DNA from: Papilionanthe hookeriana x Papilionanthe teres | Lineage: Eukaryota; Streptophyta; Magnoliopsida; Asparagales; Orchidaceae | Assembly: GCA_022702705.1 (NCBI GenBank) | Contig: CM040421.1 | Span: 4,960,001 to 5,024,000 of the forward strand | Direction: 5' to 3' | DNA: 64,000 nt | In this document: positions 13,371 to 24,978 of the stretch, piece after piece | How the letters are laid out: each line of letters starts with the position of its first letter | How positions within the stretch are numbered: the first letter of the stretch is position 1 | Made by a program: the position numbers and the translations under genes | Notes under the pieces: model-generated | What the model was told of the DNA's origin: nothing | The model's database searches: none | Seen by the model: the letters and a program-made list of their open reading frames with translations, nothing else

Positions 13371-14310
13371 GATGTATTTCATCGCGATGTGGAAATGATC
13401 CTAAAGCAATGTACCGGATGTAAAATCCTTAACCCTCGGGAATTTGATTTGGATGTATTTCGCTGCAATAGGGAGAGAATCCTAGTAAAGGCAGCTTCGG
13501 GATGCAAAATCCCCGACCCAAAAGTTTGAATTTGACGATTTCAAAGGCAATGTGGAAAGAATCCTAGCAAGGTACTGATGTAAAATCCGACCCGAAAGTT
13601 TGAATTTGATGTATTTCAAAGGTAATAGGGAAAGAATCAGTAAAGGCAGTCTTGGATGTAAAATCCTCGACCCGAAAGTTCGAATTTGATGTATTTCGTT
13701 GCAATGGGGAAAGAACTTGGGCAAAGGTACTGATGTAAAATCCTCGACCCGAAAGTTGAATTTGATGTATTTCAGTGCAATAGGGAAAGAATCCTAGCAA
13801 TACAGCCTTGGATGTAAAATCCCCGACCCAAAAGTTTGAATTCGATGTATTTCAAAGGTATCAGGGAAAGAATACTAGCAAAGGCAGTCTCTGATGTAAA
13901 AACTGACCCAAAAGTTTGAATTTGATGTATTTCAGTGCAATAGGAATGAATCCTAGCAAAGGCAGTCTTGGATGTAAAATCCTCGACCCGAAAAGTTTGA
14001 ATTCGATGTATTTTCAAAGGCACAGAAAGAACTTGGGGGTACAGCCTGGGATGTAAAACTCGACCCAAAAGTTTGAATTTGATGTATTTTACAGAATAGG
14101 GAAAGAATCCTAAAGTAAAGGCAGTCTGATGTAAAATCCTCGACCCAAAAGTTTCGAATTTGATGTATTGCACAGTGGAAAGAACTTAAAGCAAGGCAAA
14201 CTTTGGATGTAAAATCCTCAATCTAAAAGCTTGAATTTGATGTATTTCAAAGGTAATAAAATAACTTAAAGGCAGTACTGGATGTAAAATCCTCACCCAA
14301 AAGTTTGAAT
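13371..14310. repeat. Tandem array of about 78-81 bp units in the 3' UTR (A2 element)
   Basis: About 12 units, each with a form of 'gatgtaaaatcctcgaccc', 'agtttgaatttgatgtattt' and 'gggaaagaatcctagcaaagg'. Units differ by substitutions and small indels. The array sits where the complete element has its own 82-86 bp array (43334-44839), and the two unit types are visibly related ('gatgtaaaatcctcaacc', 'gggaaagatcctaaagcaatg'). Tandem repeats between pol and the 3' LTR are well known in Tat-lineage plant gypsy elements. Confidence 0.88.
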
Positions 14311-14720
14311 TTGAATTTTCAATCGAGATTTGATTTAAGATCCGGAAGATCGAATTTGAGATTTGATAGAGATTTGGGAACTGAAAGATCGAACTCGAAA
14401 TTCAAATTTGATTGAGATTTGATTTGAAATTTGGAAAGATTGAATTTGAAATTTGATAGGGATTTGAATCTCGAAAGATTGAACTTGAAATTTGAAATTT
14501 GATTGAGATTTTGATTTAACATTTATGTTGATTTTTTTTTATCTTTTAATGATTCAAATTCTATTTTATCGTTTATTTAATGTTCATGTGAATTTGGTGT
14601 TTGTCATTTTTTCTTTAGATTTTTTTTTTTTTTTTTTTAAGGAAAGTTTTCTTTTATCCTCTTTTTTATTCTTTTTCTGTTCTTTGTTCGAAGTTCATTT
14701 AACTTAACGGCGTTTTCCAA
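14311..14720. other. AT-rich spacer, degenerate 'gattgagatttga' repeats and T tract
   Basis: Short irregular repeats of 'gaaatttgattgagatttga' (14310-14520) are followed by T-rich sequence with an approximately 20-T run near 14619-14638. It matches in style the stretch after the other array (45080-45510). No gene seen. Confidence 0.6.
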
Positions 14721-14936
14721 TCAATTTGCACAAAAGTGGTGAAGGCCAAAAAATGTGACATGGTCACTTTCATTCCAATCATGTAGAAGATACATCATAC
14801 ATCTTGATCCGGAATATATCATACAATCCACAAACTCAAACGGACTGTGTATGATCTTTGTTGATCCATCCAAAGAAGCATCTCTGTCAAAATCCATGTT
14901 CGAATAAGGTACATGGTCAATAACATCACCTTCCAA
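14721..14936 (-). other. Unassigned 71-codon open stretch downstream of the ALKBH fragment
   Basis: This short reading frame lies on the same strand as, and just 3' of, the ALKBH-like fragment. It resembles nothing I recognise. It may be the degraded C-terminal tail or 3' UTR of the captured gene, or element sequence. No function is claimed. Confidence 0.2.
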
Positions 14937-14959
14937 GCCATCCTTGGCAAGGATGCTGT

Positions 14960-16060
14960 ATGGATGTGCTACTCAGGTGTGATATTTTCCATGTACCATA
15001 CCAGAAGGCCGGAGGCTCTCTAGCTCGGGTTCCACGGGAAATGGTAAGGTGCCTTCCTGCCGTCCATCCTTCTCGAACGAACTCAGATCCGCTTCAATCG
15101 GTACTCCCGGTGATGCAATGCTTGGCGATATTCGCTCCGCGTTGCCCTTCCGCATCATGACGGAACCTACCGGTAGTGGTATCTTTACCGGCCCCTCGGA
15201 ACTCACCTGGGCCCGCTATCCGGAGGTCGTATCCGAACATGATGTTACACTCGTCAGAAAGAGATCAGGCAAAGGTCTCGACAAAGTCGTGGTGGATCTA
15301 TGTGTGTGGGGGTATGTACTACCCCGTTTGTAGATGTTGATAAAGCGCTATCGCATGCACCGCCGGCGCATCCTCCATGTTATCAATCTCTTTACCATTC
15401 TCTTGATGACTAAAGGCATCGGATCCACTTGCCCATGACGGAGTATTCCCCGGTAGTTTCTTCCCATCCTCCGAGTTGTAATGCGTTATCCACATTGTAT
15501 TGTGATTCTTCCTTTCCCGGCATCCATCTCCAAGCCCCGAGTATGTGTTTTCCCCTTAGGCGGCCCGCTCGGCTCATTCTTTCAAATCCCGATGCAATCC
15601 ACGATTTGCCGCCGTTCATGCTCCGAGAATACGTCCGTATGTAGCTCGAGGCCTTCTAGTATATTGGATTCGTCTCGCCTTTAATTCTCTCAAAGTATTC
15701 AAAGGTTTTCTTTCAACACTCTCGCATTCTTCCGCCCTCGTATTCGAATGATCCGTGCATGGCGAGGCCTCGGTGACATATTGTGGAATATACGGCTCAA
15801 TCCCTTCTCACGTTCTCCCGCATACTCATTCTCCTCAGCATGATGTTCGCCGGGCATCCCGGGGTTGCTTCGGCAACAAGGTCATGCATCATTGGAAGTT
15901 CTATCCGGTGGCGTGGTAGCCTTCTTCTTCCTCGACCTTCCGGAGATTTCCCCGGTTCTTTCGTTATCCTAGGAGCCGGCCTCCTTTCTTTAGGCTCCCG
16001 GTGAATCGGTGTCCTTGAAGTGTATGCACCGACATTAGCAATCGTCTGCCGCGCCGGGTC
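14960..16060 (-). pseudogene. ALKBH: Captured ALKBH9/10-like RNA demethylase fragment inside a Ty3/gypsy element
   Basis: Read on the minus strand, broken across frames, are signature blocks of the plant ALKBH9/ALKBH10 family (Fe(II)/2-oxoglutarate m6A RNA demethylases) in the right order. They are: RKKTFEYFERIKGE (about 15715), EGLELHTDVFSEHERRQIVD (about 15657-15597), GRLRGKHILGAWRWMPGK (about 15570-15515), a damaged HxD iron-binding region followed by HHDFVETF (about 15315-15280), ECNIMFG and GPGEF (about 15255-15200), then PVKIPLPVGSV and a tail with PEPELESL or a close variant (15190-15000). Frameshifts, in-frame stops and small insertions, including in the HxD region, make it non-functional. 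The blocks run together without visible intron-sized gaps, which suggests an RNA-derived copy. It lies in sense orientation between the integrase end (c16725) and the 3' tandem array of the same element. Base composition is much more GC- and CpG-rich than its surroundings. Family identity is quite sure; that the gypsy element itself carries it is inferred from position. A separate nested insertion is the alternative. Confidence 0.82.
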
Positions 16061-16480
16061 CGCGTGTGCCTAGTTTTGTTAACATCTTACTGATACGGCG
16101 ATTCTTATTTCTTCGTTGCGTTGCCGTGAGAGTGGCCTCTTCGAACTTATCAATCTCTGCAGCGCGGGGGCGCCGACAAGCCCGCTTTCTCGGGCCGTAG
16201 CGACCACAGACGATTTTCTTATCTTCTTCAATGTCATTTCTTCTTTTCGTCGTCGACGCTGGCCGTCACCTACTTTCACCGTTCACCGGGGCAAGCTTCT
16301 TCCTAATAATCCGGGACCTACTACTTTCCGTACGTAGGCTCCGCTCGGTGCGAAATCCGAGTCAATCTGACATCGCTCCGATCTTTCACCCTCTTTTCAT
16401 CGAGTAAGGCTTACGCCATTCTTAAAGTTCAGACCAACCGCTGCCCGACATTTCCCCGCGAAAAGCCAAGGAAAAGGATC
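16061..16480 (-). other. GC-rich stretch upstream of the ALKBH fragment, possibly its N-terminal part
   Basis: This has the same unusual GC-rich, CpG-rich composition as the ALKBH fragment and lies directly upstream on the same strand. Reading frames are rich in Lys, Arg and Glu (for example RRRRKEEMTLKKIRKS near 16250), compatible with the low-complexity N-terminal half of plant ALKBH9/10 proteins but not diagnostic. GC-rich composition stops abruptly near 16480, which probably marks the 5' edge of the captured segment. Confidence 0.35.
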
Positions 16481-16724
16481 AAAATTTAGCCTAAGAACAA
16501 GAACATTAAGAAAATGTTTATTAAAGACATTTTTTTTTATTATTCTTATATTTTTAAACTTAAATGTGAATGAGGTGGGATAAGATCATGTAAGAGATTT
16601 TGATTTGGAAAAGAAAACAAGGAAAATTTTATTATCGGATTTTATTTATTTTAGCACATTTTATTATTTTTTTGGGTTCGTACCCAATCATAAGTATCAT
16701 TTTCGCCCGTGTTTCTTAGGGGTC
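16481..16724. other. AT-rich spacer between integrase end and captured gene
   Basis: Composition is again AT-rich, like the rest of the element. No ORF, repeat or motif of note was seen. Confidence 0.5.
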
Positions 16725-17075
16725 ACAATCCATTCCTTCAAACATCGTGTAAATGTAGTACTTTTTAAGTATCGTCCATTGATCGAAGCATATGTCGTTC
16801 TCCCCGGCAATTCACTAGCCGGTAGGAACCTCCCGAGCATACCGCTTCAACCACAAACGGTCCTTCCTGAAGTGGTTCAAATTTTCCTCCCATTCGCGTG
16901 TGCAAGAATAGGTCTTTCGAGAACGAGAACTAAGCCACCAATTTTGAAGGTTCTTGGGCGGATCAGTTTGTCATGGGCTTGAACCATCTTAGCTTGGTAT
17001 AGTTCTAACTTCGTTGCGCCGCAAGTCTTTTCCTCTGTGCTCTCTAATTCTTCGAGTCAATTCCATGCTTTCGTT
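16725..17075 (-). pseudogene. Ty3/gypsy integrase C-terminal fragment (3' end of pol)
   Basis: Minus-strand reading shows the familiar end of a plant gypsy integrase: LELYQAKMVQAHDKLIRPRT, then FKIGDLVLVLERPI, then a decayed GGSYRLV-type stretch and the end of the polyprotein near 16730. The first block is preceded by a run resembling the helical ELDxxRxxAQxRLA segment in another frame (about 17075-17000). Several frameshifts and stops break it. It shares strand with the 3' LTR at 7575-12883 and the conserved 3' UTR at 12884, so it is read as pol of the same element. Upstream pol is cut off by the LINE at about 17095. Confidence 0.78.
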
Positions 17076-17094
17076 GTGATTTTATTTGCAAATC

Positions 17095-18062
17095 GCAATT
17101 TCCGAGTGTATACTAGAGCTGTTACTTGTGTTCAAAGGATTGACAAAGTATTTTTTTATTTCAGTTGGATTACATCAAGAATCGGCTTTAAGCCCATATT
17201 CTTTTTACTTTATTTATGGTTGCTCTTACTAGACATTTACAGGAGGATGTACCTTGGTTTATGCTTTTCACTGATGATATCCTACTTGTGGATAAGACTA
17301 GAGAAGGAGTTCAGGAAAAACTTGAATTATGGAGGCTTACAGGCCTTTGTTCGAGTAGAACGAAAACTGAATACATGGAATGTAATTTTAGTTGTAGTAG
17401 CTCTAGTGGTAGAGTTGTGACTATGGGTGATTAAATCATTAAAAAGTCTGAACATTTTAGATAAATCGGGACTATTGTTCAAAGTGATGGTGCTATAGAT
17501 GGGGATGTTATTTGTAGAATTCAAGTTGGTTGATTGAAGTGGAGGAATGCATCGGGCCTATCGTGTGATAGAAAAGTACCGCTTAAACTGAAAGGAAAAT
17601 TTTATAAGATGGTCGTGAGACCTAAAATACTCTATGACGCGGAATGTTGGCCTTTAAAAGAGAAGCATAAAACAAAGTTAAGTGTTGTTGAGATGAGAGT
17701 GCCTAAGTGGATGAGTAGCTTGACACCTAGAGATAAAATGCGAAATGAATATATCCGTGATAGGGTTGGTGTAGCTCCAGTGGCGGACAAGATTAGAGAG
17801 AATCGTCTTAGATGGTTTGGTTACATTAAACGCCGACCATCTAATGATCCGGTTAAGAGAGTAGATGTTTTAGATTCGGTTGATGTTATGAAAGGCAGAG
17901 GTAGACCTAAAAAGACTTGAGCGTATTGTATAAAAATGATCTTATTCTATTAGAATTAAATTAAAATATGACACTCAATAGGACGCAATGGAGAAAATGG
18001 ATTCATGTAGCCGACCCCACTTAGTAGAATAAAGGTTTATTGTTGTTGTTGTTGTTGTTGTG
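17095..18062 (+). mobile_element. 5'-truncated RTE-type LINE, 3' end of reverse transcriptase ORF
   Basis: On the plus strand it shows the last part of an RTE-clade reverse transcriptase: [32 protein letters not shown] (a variant of the FADD-type catalytic box), then the post-RT region with KMVVRPKILYDAECWPLKEK, MSSLTPRDKMRNEYIRDRVG, NRLRWFGYIKRR and KGRGRPKKT. It ends with 'ccgaccccacttagtagaataaagg' and a (TTG)n tail at 18038-18061, typical of plant RTE elements. Frameshifts and stops (near 17160-17200, 17430-17530 and 17920) inactivate it. A possible, imperfect target duplication is 'gtgattttatttgcaaat' (17076) against 'gtgatggtttttgtcaaat' (18064). It splits the gypsy pol remnant. Confidence 0.9.
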
Positions 18063-18453
18063 GTGATGGTTTTTGTCAAATAAGCAAGGCCATGCGATGT
18101 AGGCCTTTTGAAAGTATCCAATCTCAACTCATTTGAATATACCGACCTTACATGGATTTTATATTCGTTGACGGTGTGTATTTTGCATTAATAAAATGAA
18201 AAGGTTACATAAATAGGCATCTAAGCATATACAATGTGATATATATCATCCCTGAGCAAAATCAAAAAGGATGTGTCACAATCTATGGGACCGCTTCAAG
18301 TTCTACTTGTGAGCTGTCCCAGTGTTGCAATCCTTGTCAAAAGGCAACCACCAGGTTACCGTTTTCATCTCAAATGACGACTCCAATGACGACTAGATTG
18401 GAAGAAAGGTGGACCCTGTTGCTGTTAGCCTTCATTGACCTAAGAGGAGGAGA

Positions 18454-18477
18454 GGGGGGATGGGGGGGTTTTGGGGG
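18454..18477 (+). other. G-quadruplex-capable G-run cluster
   Basis: Runs of 6, 7 and 5 G are separated by AT and TTTT spacers. Splitting the longer runs gives four or more G-tracts with short loops. Confidence 0.6.
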
Positions 18478-19303
18478 ACCGCGGGCAGTTACGGGGATAT
18501 GTGCACCAAAGAGGAGGAGAGAACAGCCTAGCATGCTGGTTGGTGCCCTAGTGCTCCTGGACAGTTTCTATTTTGAATGTTTCTGGTACTTGGATTGGAA
18601 TTTTCATCTATGTAATTTAAATTTATTAATTTCTCTTTTAAACCTAAATTGAAGAAAAAATAGTGCCAAACTTTATATAGATTTCTTTTGTCTACTGATA
18701 TTTTTCACTTCTGAAGTTGCATAATCTTAGTATGGTCTACAACTTATGTTTTTATAGATGAATGCACGATATAATTTCATACTTAGCTTGAATTTTTAAC
18801 TATTTAGTTCTTCTACGATGGCATAAAGTGATCATGTTTGGATTAGACTAAGGTGTGTTCCGGGATACCATGAAATATTTTCTTGAGACATTTATGAGGA
18901 GTCAGTATAATCCCATGAGTAATTTGACGAATGAGTATGCAATTTTTGAGGGAGGAGCAGTTTTGAAATGTTCAATACCTTATAGGAAATACACTTTTTC
19001 TAATTAAGGTGACCTTGGTAGACAATGCTTTTATTGACTCTTTGGGGTTTCTTTCAGGAATTTTAATTAATTTTGAATAGTTTTTCTTGATTACTTCACT
19101 GCATCAGCAATGCTACTATCTAATGTTGCCTGATCAGTCATATTATGGATTTGTCCTTTATATTGCTTTTTGCTATTTTGTTATATGTTTCCTAATCAAT
19201 GATAACATGGGGAAAAAAATTTCTTTGATGAGTGACAATATTTATGATTTTCCTGTACTTATTCTTGGTTGAGGATAAACTTGAAAGGAGAGATTTAGTC
19301 CCT

Positions 19304-19318
19304 CCCCCCCCCCCCCCC
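19304..19318. repeat. Poly-C homopolymer (15 C)
   Basis: Homopolymer run; its length in the assembly may be unreliable. Confidence 0.85.
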
Positions 19319-19840
19319 GGCCCCACATGCTATGGTTCTAGTTTATTGAGCACTATTTGGCATTCGTGTATTTTGTTCAATTATGTTGGTGATGATTTAG
19401 TTATTGCATTACAACTTTGATAGTGATTGGTACTTTGTAAAATGAACATTTTAAGACACATTAAAACTAATGATAAATATCGTAGGTGATATTGAATTTT
19501 TTTGGTCATGATGCATGCTATTTCTGTTTTTCTTTATCAACATTATGCTATGATACTTTTGTATATTACATGGAAATGAATCGTTATATTACATGAGGAG
19601 TCTAAATTCCATTAATTATTGTTTATTTTCTTAAAATTGGCTACTACCAACTCAGGATCCTTTCTTATTTAATCTTTCAAGATGGTAGCTGCCTATCTCA
19701 AGTTGAATTCACACTTATTTTTTTAGCATGCTGGCTGCCTAATTCAAGCTTCATTCTTAATCATTCGCATCCATCATTTCTTAATCATTCACATCCATCA
19801 TCTCATATTGCAATTTTAAAAGGAGAAGAAACTATGGAAA

Positions 19841-20129
19841 TCTGAGAAAATTTGATCCTTTCCCTATTTATCTCTTGTGTGGACCGGCCACCATCTTCAA
19901 AGCCTTAGAGAGTTTTATTGGGATATCTTAGGAAACCATTAATTTAGTTTATTCCCTTCCTGTTTTATGTTTTTCTATTTTTTTTCAGAATTATTTCCTT
20001 TCCTAATTTACGTGAAATTTATTTGGTAAGTTTCTAAATAAGGAGTGATTGATTTCTCTATGTATAAATATATCCTCTTTGTGAATAATGAATCAAAGGA
20101 ATTCTTTCCTCCCAAATCTATTTACTACA
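19841..20129 (+). repeat. Copia 5' LTR
   Basis: It starts with a mutated TG (TCTGAGAAAATTT) and ends ...TTTACTACA, directly followed by the primer site. It contains 'tgtataaatatatcctc', a TATA-like promoter candidate, at about 20060. Confidence 0.85.
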
Positions 20130-20143
20130 TGGTATTAGAGCTA
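20130..20143 (+). promoter_or_regulatory. Copia primer-binding site (initiator tRNA-Met type)
   Basis: TGGTATTAGAGCTA directly follows the LTR and differs by one base from the common plant copia primer site TGGTATCAGAGC. Confidence 0.88.
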
Positions 20144-20675
20144 TGAAACAAACCCTAGATCTTTTTTCGGCCGCCAGAATGCTCCCTGTAGCTGCCTATT
20201 ATTTGAGTAGTGCATATGGAATCGCAGGGGCAACAGAGTTGCTTCTTCCCATAATAAGTTTCTTCAATCTACTGCAGCAAAACTAGCTCCTTGGCAAGCA
20301 AATCTTCCCAGGCAAACAACAGCCAACAGATCCTATGATAATCGACTGCAACAGAACTACCCTGGCAAGCAGAGCAGCTGCAGGAGCAGCCAGTAGACGT
20401 TCCTAAGGAAAACCTGACTTAATTCTTCAAACAATACTCACTTCCTCCTTCCTGCTCTGCCAGAACTCCTGCAGCTGTCTGCCACAACTCCTGCAGCCGG
20501 AAACTCCTTCCTGCAGCTGCAAGAACACCTTATGCCATCAGTACTTCCTTCTCTGCGGGCCCTCATCTTCTCAACCGCAAGAACGCCTTAACTGCGGGCC
20601 CTCATCTGTTCTTCCGGCAGCTAGATTTCTCCCTTCCAGATTCTTTCTACAGGCCCGTCTTGAATACCCTTAGAT

Positions 20676-21800
20676 ATGATGACAAAGTACGGGATGGAGA
20701 TGTCAAGTTCTACTACTGAAGTGATTTTGTGTCCAAGACTAGAGATTCTATCCAAACTATTCCCGAAGTCTCAAAATTTATCACAAATCATAAATTCAAT
20801 TGTTATAACTTTGTTCAATGGTCACAATCCATGTTTACGTACATTTGTGATAAAGGGAAAGAGTACTATCACACTGGAGAGGGCACAGTTTCTGAGATTA
20901 CTAACTCCAACCACGTTACACGAAAAAATCGAGACCATATGGTTGTCGTGGCTAGTCAACTCAATGAAACTTGAAGTGGGAGAGAATTTTTTGCTCTATG
21001 ATACTCTAAAAAAAATGAGAGGCTTCAAGAGAAACATTCCATAACTGAGAACATTTAGAGTTGTTTGAGATCGAAATCAAGCTTCATAACATTCGCTAAG
21101 GTGAGCTAAGCGCCATCTAATACTTCAGTACTTACAAAATATTGACTACAATTAGATATGTTTGGGACGCATCTGTGGAAATGTCCACTAGATGCCATTA
21201 CATTTAAATTCATCTTCGAGAAGATGACTATCAAATTTCTAGTAGGACTAACTTAGGAATTAAACAAGGTAAGAGGGAGGATCACAGGAACAAACCCACT
21301 TCCATCTTCCTGTGAAGCCCTTGTTGAAGTCAGGAGAGAAGCATGAAGAAGCTCACGCTAAAAGGAAAAGGGGTTCACCAAGCGCTGAAAGTTCAGCTCT
21401 GTACACCCATAATTCTTCCCATGACTCAAAGTCAGGAATAACTATTCTACATGTGATTATTGCAAGAAGATTGTACATATCAAAGAGAAATATTAGAAAC
21501 TCCATGGAAAGCTTGCTGACTGGAAATCCTTTCTTGAGCTACTATCACACCCGAAGGATCGACATATTCATTCACTAAGGAATAGCTTGAAGAACTGAAG
21601 AAACTTCTTGGATGTAATTCAAAGCAACACACCAACCTCGTGACACACCAAGATAATACGCTCTTCTCCCATCTTGCTAGTAACAGGAGATACATAACCG
21701 GGATCGTAGATACAGGAGCCTCTGATTATATAATTGGAGACATTAATGCTATAGTCAACTATTAAGAGGCTTCTACATCTGGATCGGTAAGACTTGCAGA
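20676..21800 (+). pseudogene. Copia gag and protease remnants
   Basis: The frames contain NHKFNCYNFVQWSQSMF and a following helical stretch typical of copia gag (UBN2-like), and at about 21430-21540 a decayed zinc-knuckle region. At 21697-21760 reads IVDTGASDYIIGDI, the aspartic protease active-site segment with its D-T/S-G triad. Several frameshifts and stops separate these blocks, so no continuous product is possible. Confidence 0.8.
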
Positions 21801-22079
21801 CGGATCAAAATAAAAAATTACGGAGAAAGGAGATGTGGAGCTATTTTAGGATATTATTTTTTCTTGTCTTATATGTTCCACAATTAGAGTGCAATTTAAT
21901 TATAATCAGTAAACATACTCATAATATGAAATATATAACTAAATTTCTAGTAACTTCTTGTGAATTTCAGGTTGTGGAATTGAGGAAGGTGATTTACAGT
22001 TCTGAAATGCTTCAAGGCTTATACTTGCTTAAGTAAAATATATCTCTAAACACACAACTGATCTCATCTTCATATGTCC

Positions 22080-22920
22080 CTCAACGTTTTTTGTCTGTTG
22101 AGTCTATGTATGTTGAAAAATGTCATGTGATGACATTGCCATCTGGGCCATAATTTTTATTATGTTGATAAATCGTATCCACATTTGTTTATCAAGAAAA
22201 AACCGAATTTTATTAATGTGAGACTTGTCAACTTATCAAAGACATTAAAATAGTTTTCTTATAATTCAGTGTAAACTCTCACATCTTTTTTCCATTATCC
22301 ACGGTGATATTTGGGGACTTTCAATATGAAAACCTTAATTAGGACCGGATAGTTTGTCTCTTTTATTGATCATCATATTAAAACAACATGATATTCCTAA
22401 TGAGGAAAAAAAATTGAAACAACTCAAATCTTCCAAAGCTTCCATGCATTGATTCAAACTCCATTGTAATGCAAAATTCAGATCGTCAAATCTGATAAAG
22501 GAAAATTTCAACTCAATCATTGGATTCTTTCTTTCTAAAAATACAATCATCCATGTGAGTTCTTGTTTTGATACCTCACAACAAAATGAGATTGCAGAGA
22601 GAAAGAACAAATATTTATTGAAGTATTCCGCTCAATTATGATTTCTCATCTAGTTCCAAAATATTTTGGGGGATCGGTTTTACTGCAACATATCTTATCA
22701 GTTGAATTCCTCGCTGAGTACTTAATTTCAAAATACCCTTCATGTTTGCTGGTTATTTATTCACACATCAGAGTTTTCTCTTTTACTATACCACTTAAAA
22801 TCTTTGAGTTTGTATTCTTTGTTCATGTTTATTCCCCAATGCGAACCAAACTTGACCCTAAATCTATCAAGTACATTTTTCTTGATTATGTCTCAAACTA
22901 AGAGAGGTATAAATGTTACT
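22080..22920 (+). pseudogene. Copia integrase remnant
   Basis: Broken frames give a GAG-pre-integrase-like stretch ending near 22210, an IHGD-like segment at about 22300, and at about 22570 QQNEIAERKNKYLL, the catalytic-Glu region of the copia integrase core. C-terminal integrase-like sequence follows to about 22900. Multiple stops. Confidence 0.75.
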
Positions 22921-23479
22921 TCCCTATTACCAGAAAGTACTACAACTCCATGAATGTCACATTTTTTGAAAATAAATCTTACCATCCCAATTCTAATGTT
23001 CAAGGGGAGAGCATAAATGACCATTAGTTTTGTGAAGCACTTGATGACACCTACACAGTAAATCCACCTACTCCTTATCCTACACTTTTACCTAATTGTC
23101 CTACTCTTTTTGAGGATATCCAACCAACCTAACCAAAAGTCAACAACAAAGAACTTCGTGTGTATACTAGGAAGGAAAAAAAAACCTTGAGCAGGTGGAA
23201 TACAACTTGCAAAGATAGAGTTGCTTCAACTAAAATCCGAATCCACATTTTCTCGAAATTTCGGGTGAGAAGTGTAGCACTCGTGAGTTATCCCCTTCTT
23301 CCTCTGGTGCTGATGACAAGGAAAGTGGTATTAGATACCCAATTGAGTATGTGACTTATGAAATGCTATCCTCATTATATAGAGCATTTATATCTAACAT
23401 TGATATTGCGCAAATTGCTAAATCCATTTGTGAAGCTCTTGAAAATCTAGAATGGATGAAAACAGTGAAAGGAGAGATT

Positions 23480-24965
23480 TGACCACTAATGCATAATGAC
23501 GCATGGACTCTTACTAAACTTTCTTAGGATAAGAAGCCAGTTGAGTGGAAATGAATCTTCAACATGAAATAAAAAGTTGATGGGAGTGTTGAGAGATTCA
23601 AAGCTAGATTTATTGCCAAGGGTTTCATACAAACCTATGAGATTGACTGTCATGAGACATTCGCACTAGTTGCGAAACTAAATATTATTAGATTTCTTCT
23701 TTCAATAGCAGTTATCAAAGATTGTGGATTGCATCAACTTGACATAAAAAATGCCTTCCTGAATGGGGATATGGAATAAGAAGTATACGTGGAAATACCG
23801 CCAGAACTTGAGAATAATTCCAAAAAACACTAGTATGCAAACTCGGGAAGTTTCTCCGTGGGCTTATGCAATCATTAAGAGCGTGGTTTGAAAGATTTGC
23901 CAAAACTATGAAATCCAATGGATATTCTCAATGTCTGGTTGATCACACATTGTTCATAAAACAGACTAGGGAGATAAGATTAAACAAGCTCAGGGAGATA
24001 AGATAATTGCCCTGATCATATATGTGGATGATATAATACTTATTGGTGATGATGAAAGAAAGATTCTTAAAATCAAAGAATTGCTTGCCTCTAAATTTGA
24101 AATGAAGGACCTAGAAGAAATGAGATATTTTCTAGGTATGGAGGTAGCATTGTCCGAGAAAAAGATTTCTATATCACAGAAGAAATACATTCTATATCTG
24201 CTAATAGAAACATGAATGATTGGATGCAAACCTGTTAATACTTCGATGAAACCCAATAAGAATTCTAATGGGGAAGAAGAAAGCATCACTTTGAATAGGG
24301 GAAGATACTAATGATTGGTAGGAAAACTTAATTATTTGTCACATACTAGACTAAACATTGCATACTCTGTCAATTTTGTGAGCTAACATGTGAATAACCC
24401 AAATGAAGAGCATTTGTAGATGGTATACAAAATTTTGAGATTTCTTAAGAAGACTCCTAGTTATGGATTAACTTTTGAGAAACTAAAAATAGAGAACTTG
24501 TGTCTACATTGACGTTAGTTGGGCTAGAGAACTCACCGACGGAAGGTTCACAACATGTTATTCATCATATGTACGGGGAAATCTAGTTACATGAAGAAGT
24601 AAGAAACAAGCTATTGTTTCAAGAACCAGTGTAGAATCATAGTATAAGACGCTTGTCTTGGGGATCTATGAAGGGATCCGGATTTAGAAATTATTAACGG
24701 AAGTGAGATGTTCTTCCAGTAAGCCTATACAAATGTTTTGTAACAGTCAAGTAGCGATCAGTATTGCCAAGAATCTTGTTTATGCAGTACCAGACATATT
24801 GATATTGATAGGCACTTTATCTCTGAAAAGGTCAATGGGGGAATTTTATAGTTATGCTATATCGCGATATACCAACAAATTGTTTATGTCTTCACCAAAG
24901 CTCTTCTTTTGAACACCTTCTTAAAATTCAATACCAAGCTCGACCTTTATAACATTTACGACCCA
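23480..24965 (+). pseudogene. Copia reverse transcriptase and RNase H remnants
   Basis: Blocks of the copia RT family are clear: the segment with VDGSVERFKARFIAKGF (about 23580), GLHQLDIKNAFLNGDME (about 23730), and an open stretch at 24024-24215 with YVDDIILIG, which carries the catalytic YVDD, followed by FEMKDLEEMRYFLGMEV. RNase H sequence follows, ending with HIDIDRHFISEKV- and VFTKALLLNTF-like blocks (24790-24930). Stops occur throughout. Confidence 0.88.
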
Positions 24966-24968
24966 GCT

Positions 24969-24978
24969 TGAGGGGGAG
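24969..24978 (+). promoter_or_regulatory. Copia polypurine tract
   Basis: TGAGGGGGAG directly precedes the 3' LTR (TGTGAAAATTT at 24979), the usual position and sequence for plant copia elements. Confidence 0.85.

Larger units (their letters stand above)
18063..19840. other. Unassigned AT-rich stretch with a G-rich island and a poly-C run
   Basis: I see no gene or known element. A 138-codon open frame at 18236-18652 (+) looks like chance: its middle is low-complexity Gly coded by G runs. Part of this stretch could be upstream pol of the interrupted gypsy element or a long 5' intron/upstream region of the FAM32A-like gene; neither can be shown. Confidence 0.4.

Noticed and set aside
18236..18652. 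138-codon frame as a gene
   Set aside because: Low-complexity Gly-rich middle from G runs, no family recognised, no splice or start context.
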